A stretch of DNA of 39,981 nt. Source: a virus. A program made the position numbers and the translations under genes. The DNA lies in IMG/VR virus record IMGVR_UViG_3300044627_001640, positions 1 through 39,981 of that record. One strand, given 5' to 3'. Of the stretch, positions 1-8,847 are shown in pieces (position 1 is the stretch's first letter; each line of letters starts with the position of its first letter). The notes under the pieces were generated by a model. The model searched no databases and was not told the DNA's origin. It worked only from the letters and a program-made list of their open reading frames with translations.

Positions 1-160
1 CAGTAGTTACAGTATTTAAAAATGTTTGTGCGCCAGCCCATTCGTATCCTGCGGCGGTATCAATCTTGGCACCAACGGCATACCAAACACCATCAGTAGA
101 AGTTGCTCCAGCCTGGAACATGTAAGTTGGTTTGCCGCTATTATCAAAGGTAATTGCCAT
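1..160 (-). CDS. Partial virion/tail protein, N-terminus
   Basis: Reads MAITFDNSGK at its start and continues off the left edge, so only about 53 residues are visible. The sequence is rich in Gly, Ala and Thr (GATSTDGVW, AAGYEWAGAQ), as in beta-rich tail or fibre proteins. A TATAAT box on the minus strand at 168-173 lies 7 nt before the ATG, so the transcript may be leaderless. It follows the adhesin module in the same direction. Function is inferred only from position and composition. Confidence 0.6.
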   Translation of the reverse strand, partial: MAITFDNSGKPTYMFQAGATSTDGVWYAVGAKIDTAAGYEWAGAQTFLNTVTT

Positions 161-216
161 AGTTTAAATTATAGCAGTTATTTCTGCTATCTCCTCATAG
201 AAATTATACCACAAGA

Positions 217-966
217 CTACTTATATTCTTTTAGTTGCCTATACTGTGTTTTATAGGAATCAAAGAATTTAGTACGTAGTTTACTCGTTACCCTGGCCTG
301 TTCGTTGAAGTCCTCAATTGTTCCAAGTTCCATTTCCCAAGAATCTCTCTTGAATGGAATAACCTGAGCCATCGGGGTACCTGCAGGAATTAATCCCTCA
401 AACTTGTCTGCCTCATTTAATACAAATGGAAAATTAACAGCAGCCTTATATTGATCGGTATCTACAATACCAGGAAGAATGGTAAACATAGATTCTCTAT
501 GCATGGGTGCAATAAATAATGTTGAGTACCCTGGTGGTGTTGTAATTGCCCAAGGATTAATCCATTTTGGATATGAAAACTTATGGGCACCCTTACTTGG
601 ATGTACTGGCATTTGCTCTACTGGATGAAATTGAATTGGACCAAACGAAGGCCATTCATAAAATGGTTGTGTTGGGAATATAGACATATCTGTATTTTCA
701 TCTACGATAGTTTCTTCTGGAACTTGAGGAACTTGTTTTACCCATACATCTACATATGTTGTTAATATATACCCTCCTGAAATTGCATCAAAGATTGGCA
801 TACATCTTTTTGCTGTTCCAGTTGTACCGCCATTACCGTCTGGCTGTTTGACACCGCTAAGATAAGACTCTAAATTTTTATACCAATCAGGTACAGATCT
901 ATCTGCTGGTTTTGGACGGTATTCTTCAGGAACACCCATTGTATCTGTAAATTTAATAACTGTCAT
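217..966 (-). CDS. Conserved phage protein, DUF6065-like
   Basis: 249 residues, soluble, no membrane segment. Middle and C-terminal parts carry recognisable blocks: CMPIFDAISGGYIL (about residues 55-68), PKWINPWAITTPPGYSTLF, MHRESMFTILPGIVDTD and GLIPAGTPMAQVIPFKRDSW. These resemble a family (I believe DUF6065) seen in phages and bacteria without a settled function. A GGGGGAA ribosome binding site precedes the ATG. It is the last complete gene of the minus-strand adhesin run, so a virion or host-interaction role is possible but not shown. Confidence 0.75.
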   Translation of the reverse strand: MTVIKFTDTMGVPEEYRPKPADRSVPDWYKNLESYLSGVKQPDGNGGTTGTAKRCMPIFDAISGGYILTTYVDVWVKQVPQVPEETIVDENTDMSIFPTQPFYEWPSFGPIQFHPVEQMPVHPSKGAHKFSYPKWINPWAITTPPGYSTLFIAPMHRESMFTILPGIVDTDQYKAAVNFPFVLNEADKFEGLIPAGTPMAQVIPFKRDSWEMELGTIEDFNEQARVTSKLRTKFFDSYKTQYRQLKEYK

Positions 967-1013
967 TTTTAATTCCCCCGAATTTTATATTTCCTACTTA
1001 AAAGTATACACCA

Positions 1014-1337
1014 TTATGCTGGTGGAAGCAAGAGCCAAGATGTTGTATTTTCATCCCAGACGTAAGATTCATCGCTACCCTCTTCAATTGTAGGGTATGG
1101 AACTGGGGACTGCCACTCATTTAATTCTTCATTTTTAATCCATGATGGGTATGGCTGTGGAAACCAAAACTTTGATCCATCATAAGTTCCATTAATTGTT
1201 GCTTTGTCTGTTGCTAAAACTATTTCTTCTAATTTAAATTCATTTTTAAAATGATCTAATAATTCATTAGTTGGGTCTTCAAAAACTGCAACGTTTATAA
1301 CATTGTTGTTTTTTATAAATGCATAATTATTTATCAT
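1014..1337 (-). CDS. Tail-associated accessory protein, cassette copy 2
   Basis: 107 residues. The N-terminus (YAFIKNNNVINVAVFED) matches the pattern of the 3601-3930 protein (FAEINEKNIVVRVLVCD), and both end with a Trp/Pro-rich segment holding Y/P-x-W-x-x-x-E. Proteins of this kind are common next to tail fibres in T4-like and cyanophage genomes and may act in fibre assembly or as small virion proteins. It lies directly downstream of an FN3/glycine-rich adhesin, like its paralogue. Ribosome binding site AAGGAAA precedes the ATG. Function is inferred. Confidence 0.75.
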   Translation of the reverse strand: MINNYAFIKNNNVINVAVFEDPTNELLDHFKNEFKLEEIVLATDKATINGTYDGSKFWFPQPYPSWIKNEELNEWQSPVPYPTIEEGSDESYVWDENTTSWLLLPPA

Positions 1338-1351
1338 TGATGTTTCCTTAT

Positions 1352-2833
1352 TTATCTTCCATAAACAATAACTCTGCCTGAAGCGCCTAGTCCACCAGCC
1401 TGATTTGGGTCTAAACTATAGGTACCTGATACATAACCCAACCCGCTGCCACCGCCGCCTCCACCACCACCGCTTGGCTGTGTCCCTGGATTTCCACCAG
1501 TTCCAACATTAGAAGTTCTGGGTGAAGTTCCTTTTCCATTTCCACCAGCACCGCCAGATCCTGCATTTCCAGAGCCTGCACCGCCTGATGCTCCGTTTCT
1601 ACCACTGCTATTAAAGTCTGCATATGCACCACCACCTCCGCCTCCACCTCCACCGCCTGATGAAAGTGTTGGTAGTGAAGTGTTTGAAGGAGTAATACTT
1701 GTGCCAGATCCTCCAGATCCTCCAGAGTTGGCAGTGTTCATGCCTGCTCCATTATTTTGGTCGTTTGCGTTGGCTCTAAGTCCTGCATTTCCACCATTTC
1801 CACCAGAGGCAAACAACACATTATTTAAATTAGAGTTATAATTTCCTATTCCAACTTCACCATTTCCATTTGCAGATTGAGAACCATTAACTGTTAATAA
1901 ATTTCCAAAAGTTGTAGAGCCGCCATAAACTAGGTTGTTTCCAGGTGAGTTACCATCATTAGGAACTCTTTCTCCTCCGCTTCCAATAGTTACGGCAAAG
2001 TTGGTTCCTGGTGACACCTGGTGTTCTTGAAAAAATGCTAAACTTCCACCAAAACCACCACTACCGCCAGTACCGCCACCAAACTGGTATACTTGACGGC
2101 CAGTAAATCCTGCTCCAGATGATCCATGTACATATACAGCAATAGTATTTACATTATTAGGAACTGTATACGTTCCAGATGCATTAAATGTTTGTGAAAG
2201 AGCATATACAGTATTTGGAGTAATACTGTTAGATTCAGAAGATGTGACAGAAGTTCCATTAGCATTGACTGCTGCTAATGTAAATGTATAAGATGTGTTA
2301 GCCGCAAAAGTACCTGTAACTGTGACAGGGCTTGAGGTGCCAGAAACAGACAAAGCAACTGAAGGACTTGACACAACAGAATAACTTGTTATAGAAGAAC
2401 CACCAGTTGCGCCAGCAGTAAATGGAATAGATACTGTAGTGGCATTTGTAACTGAAACAGTTCCAATAGTAGGAGCCTGTGGAACAGTGGTTGCAGTAAT
2501 GCTTGAAGAAGCAGAACTTGCATCAGATGTTCCAACTGCATTTGTTGCAGTAACAGTAAAAGTATATGCTGTATTTGATTGTAATCCTGTAACTTGTACA
2601 GAAGTTGAAGATGTTGTTGCGCTATACCCGCCTGGAGACGATAGAACTGTATAAGAAGAAATTGGTGCACCGTTTGAAGAAGGCGCTGACCAAGTTACAT
2701 CTGCTGCACCATTATTAAATGCACGGGCTGTTCCTACGTCGGTAGCAGAAACTGATGTTGGTACGCTAGGCTTTCCAGCACCCTGAAAACCTAAACCTCT
2801 TACACCAATTTGTCTTCCACCAATAATAGGCAT
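1352..2833 (-). CDS. Adhesin: two FN3 domains plus glycine-rich domain (copy 2)
   Basis: 493 residues, probable receptor-binding tail adhesin. After a short N-terminal segment there are two fibronectin type III-like domains (about 24-115 and 117-207: ITSYSV, YTFTVTATN, TVPQAPTIGT linker). A strand-rich bridge (208-260) and a long glycine-rich region (about 260-490) follow, with runs of six to ten Gly that suggest a polyglycine-II sandwich as in some phage adhesins. It ends GRVIVYGR, matching the GRVVVRYTR end of the 3930-5366 paralogue. Start ATG has AGGGG 6 nt upstream. Confidence 0.85.
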   Translation of the reverse strand: MPIIGGRQIGVRGLGFQGAGKPSVPTSVSATDVGTARAFNNGAADVTWSAPSSNGAPISSYTVLSSPGGYSATTSSTSVQVTGLQSNTAYTFTVTATNAVGTSDASSASSSITATTVPQAPTIGTVSVTNATTVSIPFTAGATGGSSITSYSVVSSPSVALSVSGTSSPVTVTGTFAANTSYTFTLAAVNANGTSVTSSESNSITPNTVYALSQTFNASGTYTVPNNVNTIAVYVHGSSGAGFTGRQVYQFGGGTGGSGGFGGSLAFFQEHQVSPGTNFAVTIGSGGERVPNDGNSPGNNLVYGGSTTFGNLLTVNGSQSANGNGEVGIGNYNSNLNNVLFASGGNGGNAGLRANANDQNNGAGMNTANSGGSGGSGTSITPSNTSLPTLSSGGGGGGGGGGAYADFNSSGRNGASGGAGSGNAGSGGAGGNGKGTSPRTSNVGTGGNPGTQPSGGGGGGGGSGLGYVSGTYSLDPNQAGGLGASGRVIVYGR

Positions 2834-2843
2834 TTAAAACCCC

Positions 2844-3569
2844 TTATGCAAACTTTGTCTGTGATCCAAAGGCTGTAAAAGTAGCCGAACCTGTCTTTAC
2901 AATTGTAAATGAATAAATATCAATACTATTTGCATTACCAGCAGCAGGTGCTACACCATTTTGCCATTTTGGAGTAATTGCATTTCCATCAATTTGAAAT
3001 GCTGTTAAATAATATGCAGGTGAACCTTGTGTTGCAAACATTACTACTGTAATTGAATCATTAGTTGTCATGATTGTATCTAAAGATGTTGATGAACTAC
3101 CACGAACATTTAGTGTCCAGTTACCAGTAGCAGATGCTGTTGAATAATATACTCCAGCAGTTAGCACATCTAGGTTTACCGTTCCAGTTGCAGCAACTGC
3201 TGTAACGTTGAAACGCTCTTCTGGAGATAACAAAACGTTACCTGATAACAATTTGTTTGTTAATGTTTGAGCGGTATTTAAATCTACTGTAGTTGCTGTA
3301 TCAATAGCAATAGTAGGAATTGGTCCAGTACCGTTGGTTACTGTGATTCCTGTTCCTGAACTCACGGCGGTAATGTCACCAGATTCAGTTGCATTAATCC
3401 AATTTGTACCATTATAAACTAATGCCTGATTTGTAGTAGGAGATGTAATAATTACATCACTCAATGCATCCAGAGTAGTTGTTGCAATACCCTGCAATGG
3501 GAACCAGGTGTCAGTGTCTAGGTCATAGACAAACCCTGGTTTTGGATCGGTAGTGTTAATAGTTGCCAT
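2844..3569 (-). CDS. Tail fibre protein with shared C-terminal domain (copy 2)
   Basis: 241 residues. N-terminal part (about 1-110) has fibre repeats of the type DALSDVII, ALVYNGTNW and AQTLTNK. The C-terminal part (about 120-241) is clearly paralogous to the end of the 5379-6545 protein: ATGTVN-DVLT, ATGNWTLN-RG, WQNG-APAAGN-NSID-YS, IKTGSAT-TA. That block probably forms the trimeric tip or carrier for the adjacent adhesin. Strong ribosome binding site AGAGGAGA before the ATG. It heads the second copy of a duplicated three-gene cassette. Confidence 0.82.
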   Translation of the reverse strand: MATINTTDPKPGFVYDLDTDTWFPLQGIATTTLDALSDVIITSPTTNQALVYNGTNWINATESGDITAVSSGTGITVTNGTGPIPTIAIDTATTVDLNTAQTLTNKLLSGNVLLSPEERFNVTAVAATGTVNLDVLTAGVYYSTASATGNWTLNVRGSSSTSLDTIMTTNDSITVVMFATQGSPAYYLTAFQIDGNAITPKWQNGVAPAAGNANSIDIYSFTIVKTGSATFTAFGSQTKFA

Positions 3570-3600
3570 TTTAATCTCCTCTGGTTTATTATATCAGATG

Positions 3601-3930
3601 TTACTCTGATATCTGTTCCCATAAACATGTTTCTTCATTTAAAATCCAATTTCCTTCTTCAGGTTTGGGTGGTATAAAAGAATCACGATTTTCATCATAA
3701 GTAAATCCAATACCTGCATAGTTTTTTCTAAAACCTGGATTTTCTGTTATTTCGTTTGTTTCTGGATTTCTCCATTTACCTGCAACTGCATTATAACTTG
3801 TCTTAATCCAAGTGCCACCAAGGTTATCAATTAACCAAGAATACCCTTCATCTCCTGCTGGATCGTTATTATCACAAACAAGAACACGAACTACAATGTT
3901 TTTTTCATTAATTTCAGCAAAGTGTGACAT
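3601..3930 (-). CDS. Tail-associated accessory protein, cassette copy 1
   Basis: 109 residues. Contains the signature RKNYAGIGFTYDENRDSFIPPKP and ends W-L-ETCLWE, a small phage protein type frequent beside tail fibres in cyanophages and other T4-like phages. The start codon overlaps the stop of the upstream adhesin (TAATG), so translation is probably coupled. Paralogue of 1014-1337. Exact role unknown. Confidence 0.8.
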   Translation of the reverse strand: MSHFAEINEKNIVVRVLVCDNNDPAGDEGYSWLIDNLGGTWIKTSYNAVAGKWRNPETNEITENPGFRKNYAGIGFTYDENRDSFIPPKPEEGNWILNEETCLWEQISE

Positions 3931-5366
3931 TATTCTACCTGACTTCTTGTGTAACGAACAACAACTCTTCCAGATCCACCAGATCCACCACTGCTTCCAC
4001 TATTACTTGGAGAACTGTATCCACCAGCGTTGCCACCACCACCAGTATTGGCGGCTCCACTATTTCCTGGAGTTGCTGAACTACTTGAACCATTATTGCC
4101 TCCAGGGGAATATGTTGATCCAAAATAAGTTATACCTGAACCACCAGATCCACCTGGAGTTCCAGCAGACCCTGCGCCTCCGCCACCGCCACCTCGTGAA
4201 CCACTACCTGCTCCTCCATTTGTGCCTTGGCCTGCTGTTCCAGAGCCGCCAGCACCATTAAAACTATCGCCGTTTTCGGTCAAATAACCACCTAGACCAC
4301 CACCACCAGACCCACCGTTGCCGCCTCCACCGTTGCTGCTACCAACACCTCCACCAGCAGCATTAAATCCACCTAGCGAAGATGGAGAACCTGAAGTACC
4401 AGAGTTTATGGTTGCATATCCTCCATAAGTTCCAGCAGAACCTCCACCTCCAATCGTAACACCTAGACCAGTGTTAGCGGTTTGTGAAGAAACAAATGTC
4501 ACACCACCTCCGCCGCCACCGCCTCCGCCAATCATAACATCAAAACCAAAATTACCAAAAGTAAAACGTTGTTCGGATGCGGCACCGCCTCCGCCACCTG
4601 CTACAACAACAGCATCATAGATAAGTGGCGCACCAGAAACTCCAAGAGTTCCATTAGAATTAAATGTTCTATAATAATAAGTTGCATCAGAGGTAAGCGT
4701 TCCACCAGTAACTGTTGCTAATGCTCTTGGAGTTACTGAGTTGCTTGATCCAGATGCAGAAGAAGTTCCGTTTTCATTTGTTGCAGCGATAGTAAATGTA
4801 TAAGACTGATTTGTAACATATGTTCCAGTTATTGTAAGTGGGCTAGAAGTTCCAGAGGTGGACACAGATAGTGATGGGGACGGTGTTGCCGTGTAAGACG
4901 TAATGCTTTTTCCACCAGTTGCTCCTGCGGTAAATGTTAAAGAAACAGTTGTATTGTTTGTTCTGGTTGCAGTTCCAATAGTTGGAGCCTGTGGAACGGT
5001 AGTTGCGGTTGCAGATGCAGCAGTAGATGCATCTCCAGTTCCAACAGTATTTATGGCAGAAACCTTATAATAATAAATTTGTGCACTAGTTAGTGATGTA
5101 TCAGAATACGTTGTTGCACCTGATGCTGTATTTGCTACTAAAGTAGAGTAAGAAGATCCATCTGTAGATCTTTCAATTTTATACCCTGAAATTGTTGCAC
5201 CATTGTTTGCAGGTGTTGACCAAGATAAATCAATACGGCCATTATTAAATGCTCTGGATGTACCAAAATCTGTAGCAGTTAATCCTGTTACTTGATTTGG
5301 TTTTGCAGCACCAGCAAAGCCAAATGCTTTGTTAGTTCCTGCTCCACGAGTTCCTAGAAATGGCAC
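3930..5366 (-). CDS. Adhesin: two FN3 domains plus glycine-rich domain (copy 1)
   Basis: 478 residues, paralogue of 1352-2833. Two FN3-like domains (about 23-120 and 122-212; shared blocks FNNG, TVPQAPTIGT, SYTFTIAATNENGTS) precede a strand-rich segment and a glycine-rich region (about 255-470) with stretches of eight or more Gly. GTG start with GGGGG and GAGGG upstream. The second FN3 domain is closer to its paralogue than the first, so the variable parts probably set receptor choice. Very low-complexity DNA here also yields long antisense open frames that are not genes. Confidence 0.85.
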   Translation of the reverse strand: MPFLGTRGAGTNKAFGFAGAAKPNQVTGLTATDFGTSRAFNNGRIDLSWSTPANNGATISGYKIERSTDGSSYSTLVANTASGATTYSDTSLTSAQIYYYKVSAINTVGTGDASTAASATATTVPQAPTIGTATRTNNTTVSLTFTAGATGGKSITSYTATPSPSLSVSTSGTSSPLTITGTYVTNQSYTFTIAATNENGTSSASGSSNSVTPRALATVTGGTLTSDATYYYRTFNSNGTLGVSGAPLIYDAVVVAGGGGGAASEQRFTFGNFGFDVMIGGGGGGGGGVTFVSSQTANTGLGVTIGGGGSAGTYGGYATINSGTSGSPSSLGGFNAAGGGVGSSNGGGGNGGSGGGGLGGYLTENGDSFNGAGGSGTAGQGTNGGAGSGSRGGGGGGAGSAGTPGGSGGSGITYFGSTYSPGGNNGSSSSATPGNSGAANTGGGGNAGGYSSPSNSGSSGGSGGSGRVVVRYTRSQVE

Positions 5367-5378
5367 CCTCTATCCCCC

Positions 5379-6545
5379 TTATGCAAATCTGGTTTGAGAT
5401 GCTAATGCTGTATATGTTGCGCTTCCAGTTTTAATAAGTGTAACTGAATAAACATCAATACTGTTAATGTTTCCAGCAGCAGGTGCTGCACCGTTTTGCC
5501 ACTCTACTGTGACTCCAGATGTTGTTCCATCAACTGTCAGTCCAGACTGATAATATGCTGTACCACCATTTGTTACAAGAAATGCTACAGTAAGTGATTT
5601 TCCATCAGACATAACTGAGTTCATTGTAGTAGATCCATCTCCACGCAAATTAAGTGTCCAGTTTCCTGTTGCATTTGCTGTGTAGTATGTAACTGCTCCA
5701 TTTGTTAAAACATCATAGTTTACTGTACCAGTTGCTGCTGTTGCAGATACCGCCACATTTTCCATCATCTGAGCAATTGAAGCAGTTCCAGTAATAACTG
5801 GTGCTGTTAATGCCGCAGATGTTAAAGTTTTGTTTGTAAGTGTTTCACTGCCTGCAACTGTTGCAAAGTTCTGGTCTGTTAAAGCGGTATTAAATTCTGC
5901 AATTGTTCCAGTAATAGTATTTGTTCCAAGTGCAATCGACTTGTTAGTTAATGTTTGTGTACTTGCTGCTGAGTCAACCCAAGCAAGTCCTGAAGTTGTT
6001 GAAGAGTTAATATTAAGAACAAGTCCATTTGTAGAAGCAGCAGATAAGATAGTTACTGCATCATTTGCACTTCCTGCAATTAAATCACCTTTTGCTGCAA
6101 TAGCAGATGTTGGGATATATGGGTTTGCTGTAATTTCTGTTGCATCTTTATCTACCCAAATAACACCAGTTGTAAGAGATGTTGTTGGAACAGAGTTTGT
6201 AAATACTGAAGTTGCAGATGTTGGTTGTCCACCTACTGTGCCGTCTGAGTCTACCCAGATAAATCCATCTGGAATTTCTGGTGGTGTAAAGTCTGCTGGT
6301 GCTGGCTGTGTAGCATCTACCTCTCCACCTGATGAAGGACGGTTTTCAAGAGCGGTAATATCTGTTTGAATATCATAAATAGTCTTTGCCATAGATGGCG
6401 TTACAAGTGATGCTGTTGACGTATTTGCAGGGTCATAAGAATATGAACCATAGTGGTATGCACGTAGTGCTGCTTGGATATCTGCTGAATCAGTATATCC
6501 TGGAATTGCTGTTGGTATTAACGTACCAATTGACTCTGTTGCCAT
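5379..6545 (-). CDS. Tail fibre protein with shared C-terminal domain (copy 1)
   Basis: 388 residues. N-terminal 60 residues (ESIGTLIPTAIPGYTDSADI) probably attach to the tail; they are absent from the shorter paralogue at 2844-3569. Middle part has repeats such as TQTLTNKSIAL and SETLTNKTLTS, typical of phage fibres. The last 120 residues match the C-terminus of that paralogue. Very strong ribosome binding site AGAGGTGAT four bases before the ATG. First gene of cassette copy 1. Confidence 0.82.
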   Translation of the reverse strand: MATESIGTLIPTAIPGYTDSADIQAALRAYHYGSYSYDPANTSTASLVTPSMAKTIYDIQTDITALENRPSSGGEVDATQPAPADFTPPEIPDGFIWVDSDGTVGGQPTSATSVFTNSVPTTSLTTGVIWVDKDATEITANPYIPTSAIAAKGDLIAGSANDAVTILSAASTNGLVLNINSSTTSGLAWVDSAASTQTLTNKSIALGTNTITGTIAEFNTALTDQNFATVAGSETLTNKTLTSAALTAPVITGTASIAQMMENVAVSATAATGTVNYDVLTNGAVTYYTANATGNWTLNLRGDGSTTMNSVMSDGKSLTVAFLVTNGGTAYYQSGLTVDGTTSGVTVEWQNGAAPAAGNINSIDVYSVTLIKTGSATYTALASQTRFA

Positions 6546-6582
6546 TTAATCACCTCTTGAAAAATTATACCATATTATGATG

Positions 6583-7164
6583 CTAGTATGACACTGATCC
6601 CGCTTCAACAATGGTAATGTTGAAGTGAATTGTAACTGAATCATCTAGTGCAGACCATGCAGCGCCAGCATACTCAACGGCTTCAAGATTAATGACAAGA
6701 TTAGTTCCTGCACCTACTAGGGCTGGAATCTGCATTGCTGAAGCAACTGGATTTGTATGGGCGATACTGTACTGAACACTAAAATTTTCTGATAAAAGCG
6801 GGGTACCAGTAACTGTAACAATATCTGCTACTGGAATAACAACTTCTGCACTGCCTGCCTCAAATGTGACCTGTGCATTTTCTGAATATACTGAAGGATA
6901 AATATCAAGTACTTCTACCCAAACATTTCCACCAGGTTCTGATCTATACTGATATAAATATCCTAATTCTCCACCAGGAGATGTATTTATATATAAGTCG
7001 TTTAAATTTGGTGTTTGTCCTATATTTACGGAGTTTGGATTTCCTACCCCGACAAAAAACTGGCTTCCACGAGTTCCCTGTGGGCCAATGTCTACAAGTA
7101 ATTCAACTATTGCAGGTGGTGCAAAAATTGTAATATCGTCATTATTTAAAACGACATTTGTCAT
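6583..7164 (-). CDS. Virion protein with short collagen-like segment
   Basis: 193 residues. A short Gly-x-y stretch (GPQGTRGSQ, about residues 27-35) is followed by a segment typical of phage fibre connectors (PNLNDLYINTSPGGELGYLYQY) and a C-terminal half rich in beta strands. ATG overlaps the preceding stop (TAATG). Probably part of the tail tip or baseplate; inferred from position and composition. Confidence 0.75.
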   Translation of the reverse strand: MTNVVLNNDDITIFAPPAIVELLVDIGPQGTRGSQFFVGVGNPNSVNIGQTPNLNDLYINTSPGGELGYLYQYRSEPGGNVWVEVLDIYPSVYSENAQVTFEAGSAEVVIPVADIVTVTGTPLLSENFSVQYSIAHTNPVASAMQIPALVGAGTNLVINLEAVEYAGAAWSALDDSVTIHFNITIVEAGSVSY

Positions 7165-7511
7165 TACGCTGCTCCAGTTACTTGCTCTGTTACCGAGATT
7201 GTTCCTGTAACGATTGTATAAATTGTAGAAGGACCAGAAGTGATTTGTACGTCATAAACATATGATCCAGCATCTAATGTTCCACCAACACCTGGCAAAA
7301 TTGTGCATGTAACTGTATCGTTTACTGCACTAACTATTGCCTGTGCTTCAACAGAAAATGCTGGATTATCTCCACGGGCTGATGCAATAAAAAATGCAGC
7401 GGTATAACCAGTTAGGTCAAATGCTGCTCCACTAGAATTCTTTGGACGAATAACAAATTCATTTGTATCACCCTTGTAATAACTAAAATTATATGTACCT
7501 GGAAATGCCAT
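7164..7511 (-). CDS. BppU-like/Ig-fold tail protein
   Basis: 115 residues, all beta by pattern. The N-terminus YKGDTNEFVIRPKNSSGAAFDLTGYTA matches the lead strands of small Ig-like baseplate proteins. The neighbouring 7611-8021 product shares the core pattern (RGDTASLEVEFLE...DTDGWTYKATA). Likely a small baseplate or tail decoration protein. Its start lies just after the stop of the 32-residue gene upstream. Confidence 0.7.
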   Translation of the reverse strand: MAFPGTYNFSYYKGDTNEFVIRPKNSSGAAFDLTGYTAAFFIASARGDNPAFSVEAQAIVSAVNDTVTCTILPGVGGTLDAGSYVYDVQITSGPSTIYTIVTGTISVTEQVTGAA

Positions 7512-7512
7512 C

Positions 7513-7611
7513 TTAAGCCTTTACCTTAAATATCTTATTGTTTACTTTAATAATTGGAGGCAAGTTTTCCTTGTTGTTGCTGACTTTAACAACTGGTGAC
7601 AATGTAATCAT
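7513..7611 (-). CDS. 32-residue peptide between tail genes
   Basis: Encodes MITLSPVVKVSNNKENLPPIIKVNNKIFKVKA. It has a good ribosome binding site (AGGAGGAA, 8 nt before ATG), fits tightly between two tail genes and shares bases with the neighbouring stop. The repeated motif V-V/I-K-V-(S/N)-N-N-K suggests a small two-strand unit. Function unknown. Confidence 0.6.
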   Translation of the reverse strand: MITLSPVVKVSNNKENLPPIIKVNNKIFKVKA

Positions 7612-8021
7612 TATAGACTTCCTCCTGGTGTAATATCGCCTAGTACACATATTGTACCAATAACTGGTGTCCAAATTGTGTCATTTGGTCCATTTGTTGG
7701 AATTGTTATCTGTAAATCAAATGGCAATTCTGCTACCACTGATTTATATGTTGTTCCCCATTTTTCTGTAAGGCATGAATCTGCTGTAATAACCGCAGAG
7801 CCTGTTGTAGCCGTTACTGTTAAAGCATCTAAGACATCACCTGTGGCATCGTATGCTGTGGCCTTATACGTCCAGCCATCGGTGTCAAACGGTGTGGTTT
7901 CATCTATCTCTAAGAACTCAACCTCTAGGCTTGCGGTGTCTCCACGCACAACCTTCCATTGTATGCTTGCAGGATCTGCACCATATTTTTGAATTTGCGG
8001 GGAACAAGATGAACATGTCAT
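7611..8021 (-). CDS. Ig-fold tail protein, first gene of the adhesin operon
   Basis: 136 residues from ATG 8021 (138 from ATG 8027). Starts MTCSSCSP, then a beta-rich domain with RGDTASLEVEF and DGWTYKATAYDA, related in pattern to 7164-7511. A TATAAT box at 8030-8035 on the minus strand would place the transcript start near 8023, so I favour the 8021 ATG as a leaderless start. No ribosome binding site is visible for either ATG. Probable baseplate or tail component. Confidence 0.65.
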   Translation of the reverse strand: MTCSSCSPQIQKYGADPASIQWKVVRGDTASLEVEFLEIDETTPFDTDGWTYKATAYDATGDVLDALTVTATTGSAVITADSCLTEKWGTTYKSVVAELPFDLQITIPTNGPNDTIWTPVIGTICVLGDITPGGSL

Positions 8022-8046
8022 AATCATTGATTATACCATAAATAAA

Positions 8047-8099
8047 GGCTGAACCCACTAGGGGCAGTGGGGGTGGGTAGAGCAACCTAGTGGGCCAGC
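8047..8099. terminator. Strong G-rich hairpin upstream of the tail operon
   Basis: CCCACTAGG (8054-8062) pairs with CCTAGTGGG (8086-8094); the flanks GCTG (8048-8051) and CAGC (8096-8099) extend the stem. The loop holds several G runs on the plus strand. A T-rich tract follows on both sides (gTTTTTATT on plus, CCTTTATTT on minus). It could end transcription from the 8608 gene before the tail operon promoter. Confidence 0.5.
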
Positions 8100-8320
8100 G
8101 TTTTTATTATAACATTAAATTATATAAATAAAAGTAATTATAACAAAACGTTATATATATGATAACAAAAAGTTATAAACCCAGGGTATTAAGAATTGTT
8201 ACAAAATTGTTATAAACAACTTTACTTAAAAAGTAGAAATCCAGGGTATTAAGGTGTATACTTAAAATATATAAAGAAAAGAAGTATAAAGTAAGAGGTT
8301 TTTAAAATATCTTATATATA

Positions 8321-8608
8321 CTATTTAGAGTTTTTAGATATATAGTTTATAAGAATATCATACATCTTATCTAATTTATCATTATATGCTGCTCTAGTTT
8401 TAGCAGATCTTTCTTGCTCAAGTTTGATAAATTTAATTTCATCACGCATTGAAGTTCCGCCGTTTGTTTTAGTCTCGGCACGAATATCTTCAATGGCTTC
8501 TGCTATGGGTTTAATTTGCATATGAATATACCACCTGATTCCGCCGAGTATAATACCGCTGATTGAAAGCAAAGTAAGTAAGAATCCAGCCCAGTCTTGT
8601 GCGGTCAT
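8321..8608 (-). CDS. DUF2746-like membrane-anchored protein, possible holin
   Basis: 95 residues. One N-terminal membrane segment (about residues 6-28, WAGFLLTLLSISGIILGGI), then a charged helical region with E-TKTNGGTSMRD-IKFI, the pattern I associate with DUF2746 of actinobacteriophages. Proteins of this type often sit near lysis genes and have been proposed as holins or membrane scaffolds. A TATAAT box lies about 9 nt before the ATG on the minus strand. Role is inferred. Confidence 0.65.
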   Translation of the reverse strand: MTAQDWAGFLLTLLSISGIILGGIRWYIHMQIKPIAEAIEDIRAETKTNGGTSMRDEIKFIKLEQERSAKTRAAYNDKLDKMYDILINYISKNSK

Positions 8609-8847
8609 AATAAAATTATTATATCATTATTTGAGATCAAAAATGCTTTTATGCGGCGGTATAAGTCGAAGCCGAAAATAGAGTTACCCAAACCCCCTAT
8701 AGACAATATAAGAGTTACAAACTCCCTATGTCTAATAAAGGTTAGTTTGCTCTAATATGTCTGGATTATAACAATTTGTTACATATATACTTTATAACGA
8801 AATGTTATATATATTCAAGTATAGGTGCTATAGGATATACTTATGTA
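8609..8847. other. Divergent AT-rich spacer with imperfect repeats
   Basis: No coding frame is convincing. Two imperfect direct repeats of the form AGTTAC-AAACyCCCTAT (from about 8682 and 8711) lie in the middle. Stretches such as AACGAAATGTTATATATAT echo the AT-rich spacer at 8100-8250, where CCAGGGTATTAAG also occurs twice (about 8181 and 8242). It holds the divergent promoters for the 8608 and 8848 genes. Confidence 0.4.

Noticed and set aside
26-256. Plus-strand open frame of 76 codons at the left edge
   Set aside because: It lies antisense to a minus-strand protein whose frame and start make sense, has no ribosome binding site and a composition unlike a folded protein.
1411-4261. Several long antisense or alternate open frames in the adhesin region
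   Set aside because: They arise from low-complexity glycine codons read in another frame; products are Leu/Gln/His repeats without start signals.
5830-6369. 179-codon plus-strand frame opposite the tail fibre gene
   Set aside because: A shadow of the Thr/Ala-rich fibre codons; no ribosome binding site and the minus frame has a very strong one.
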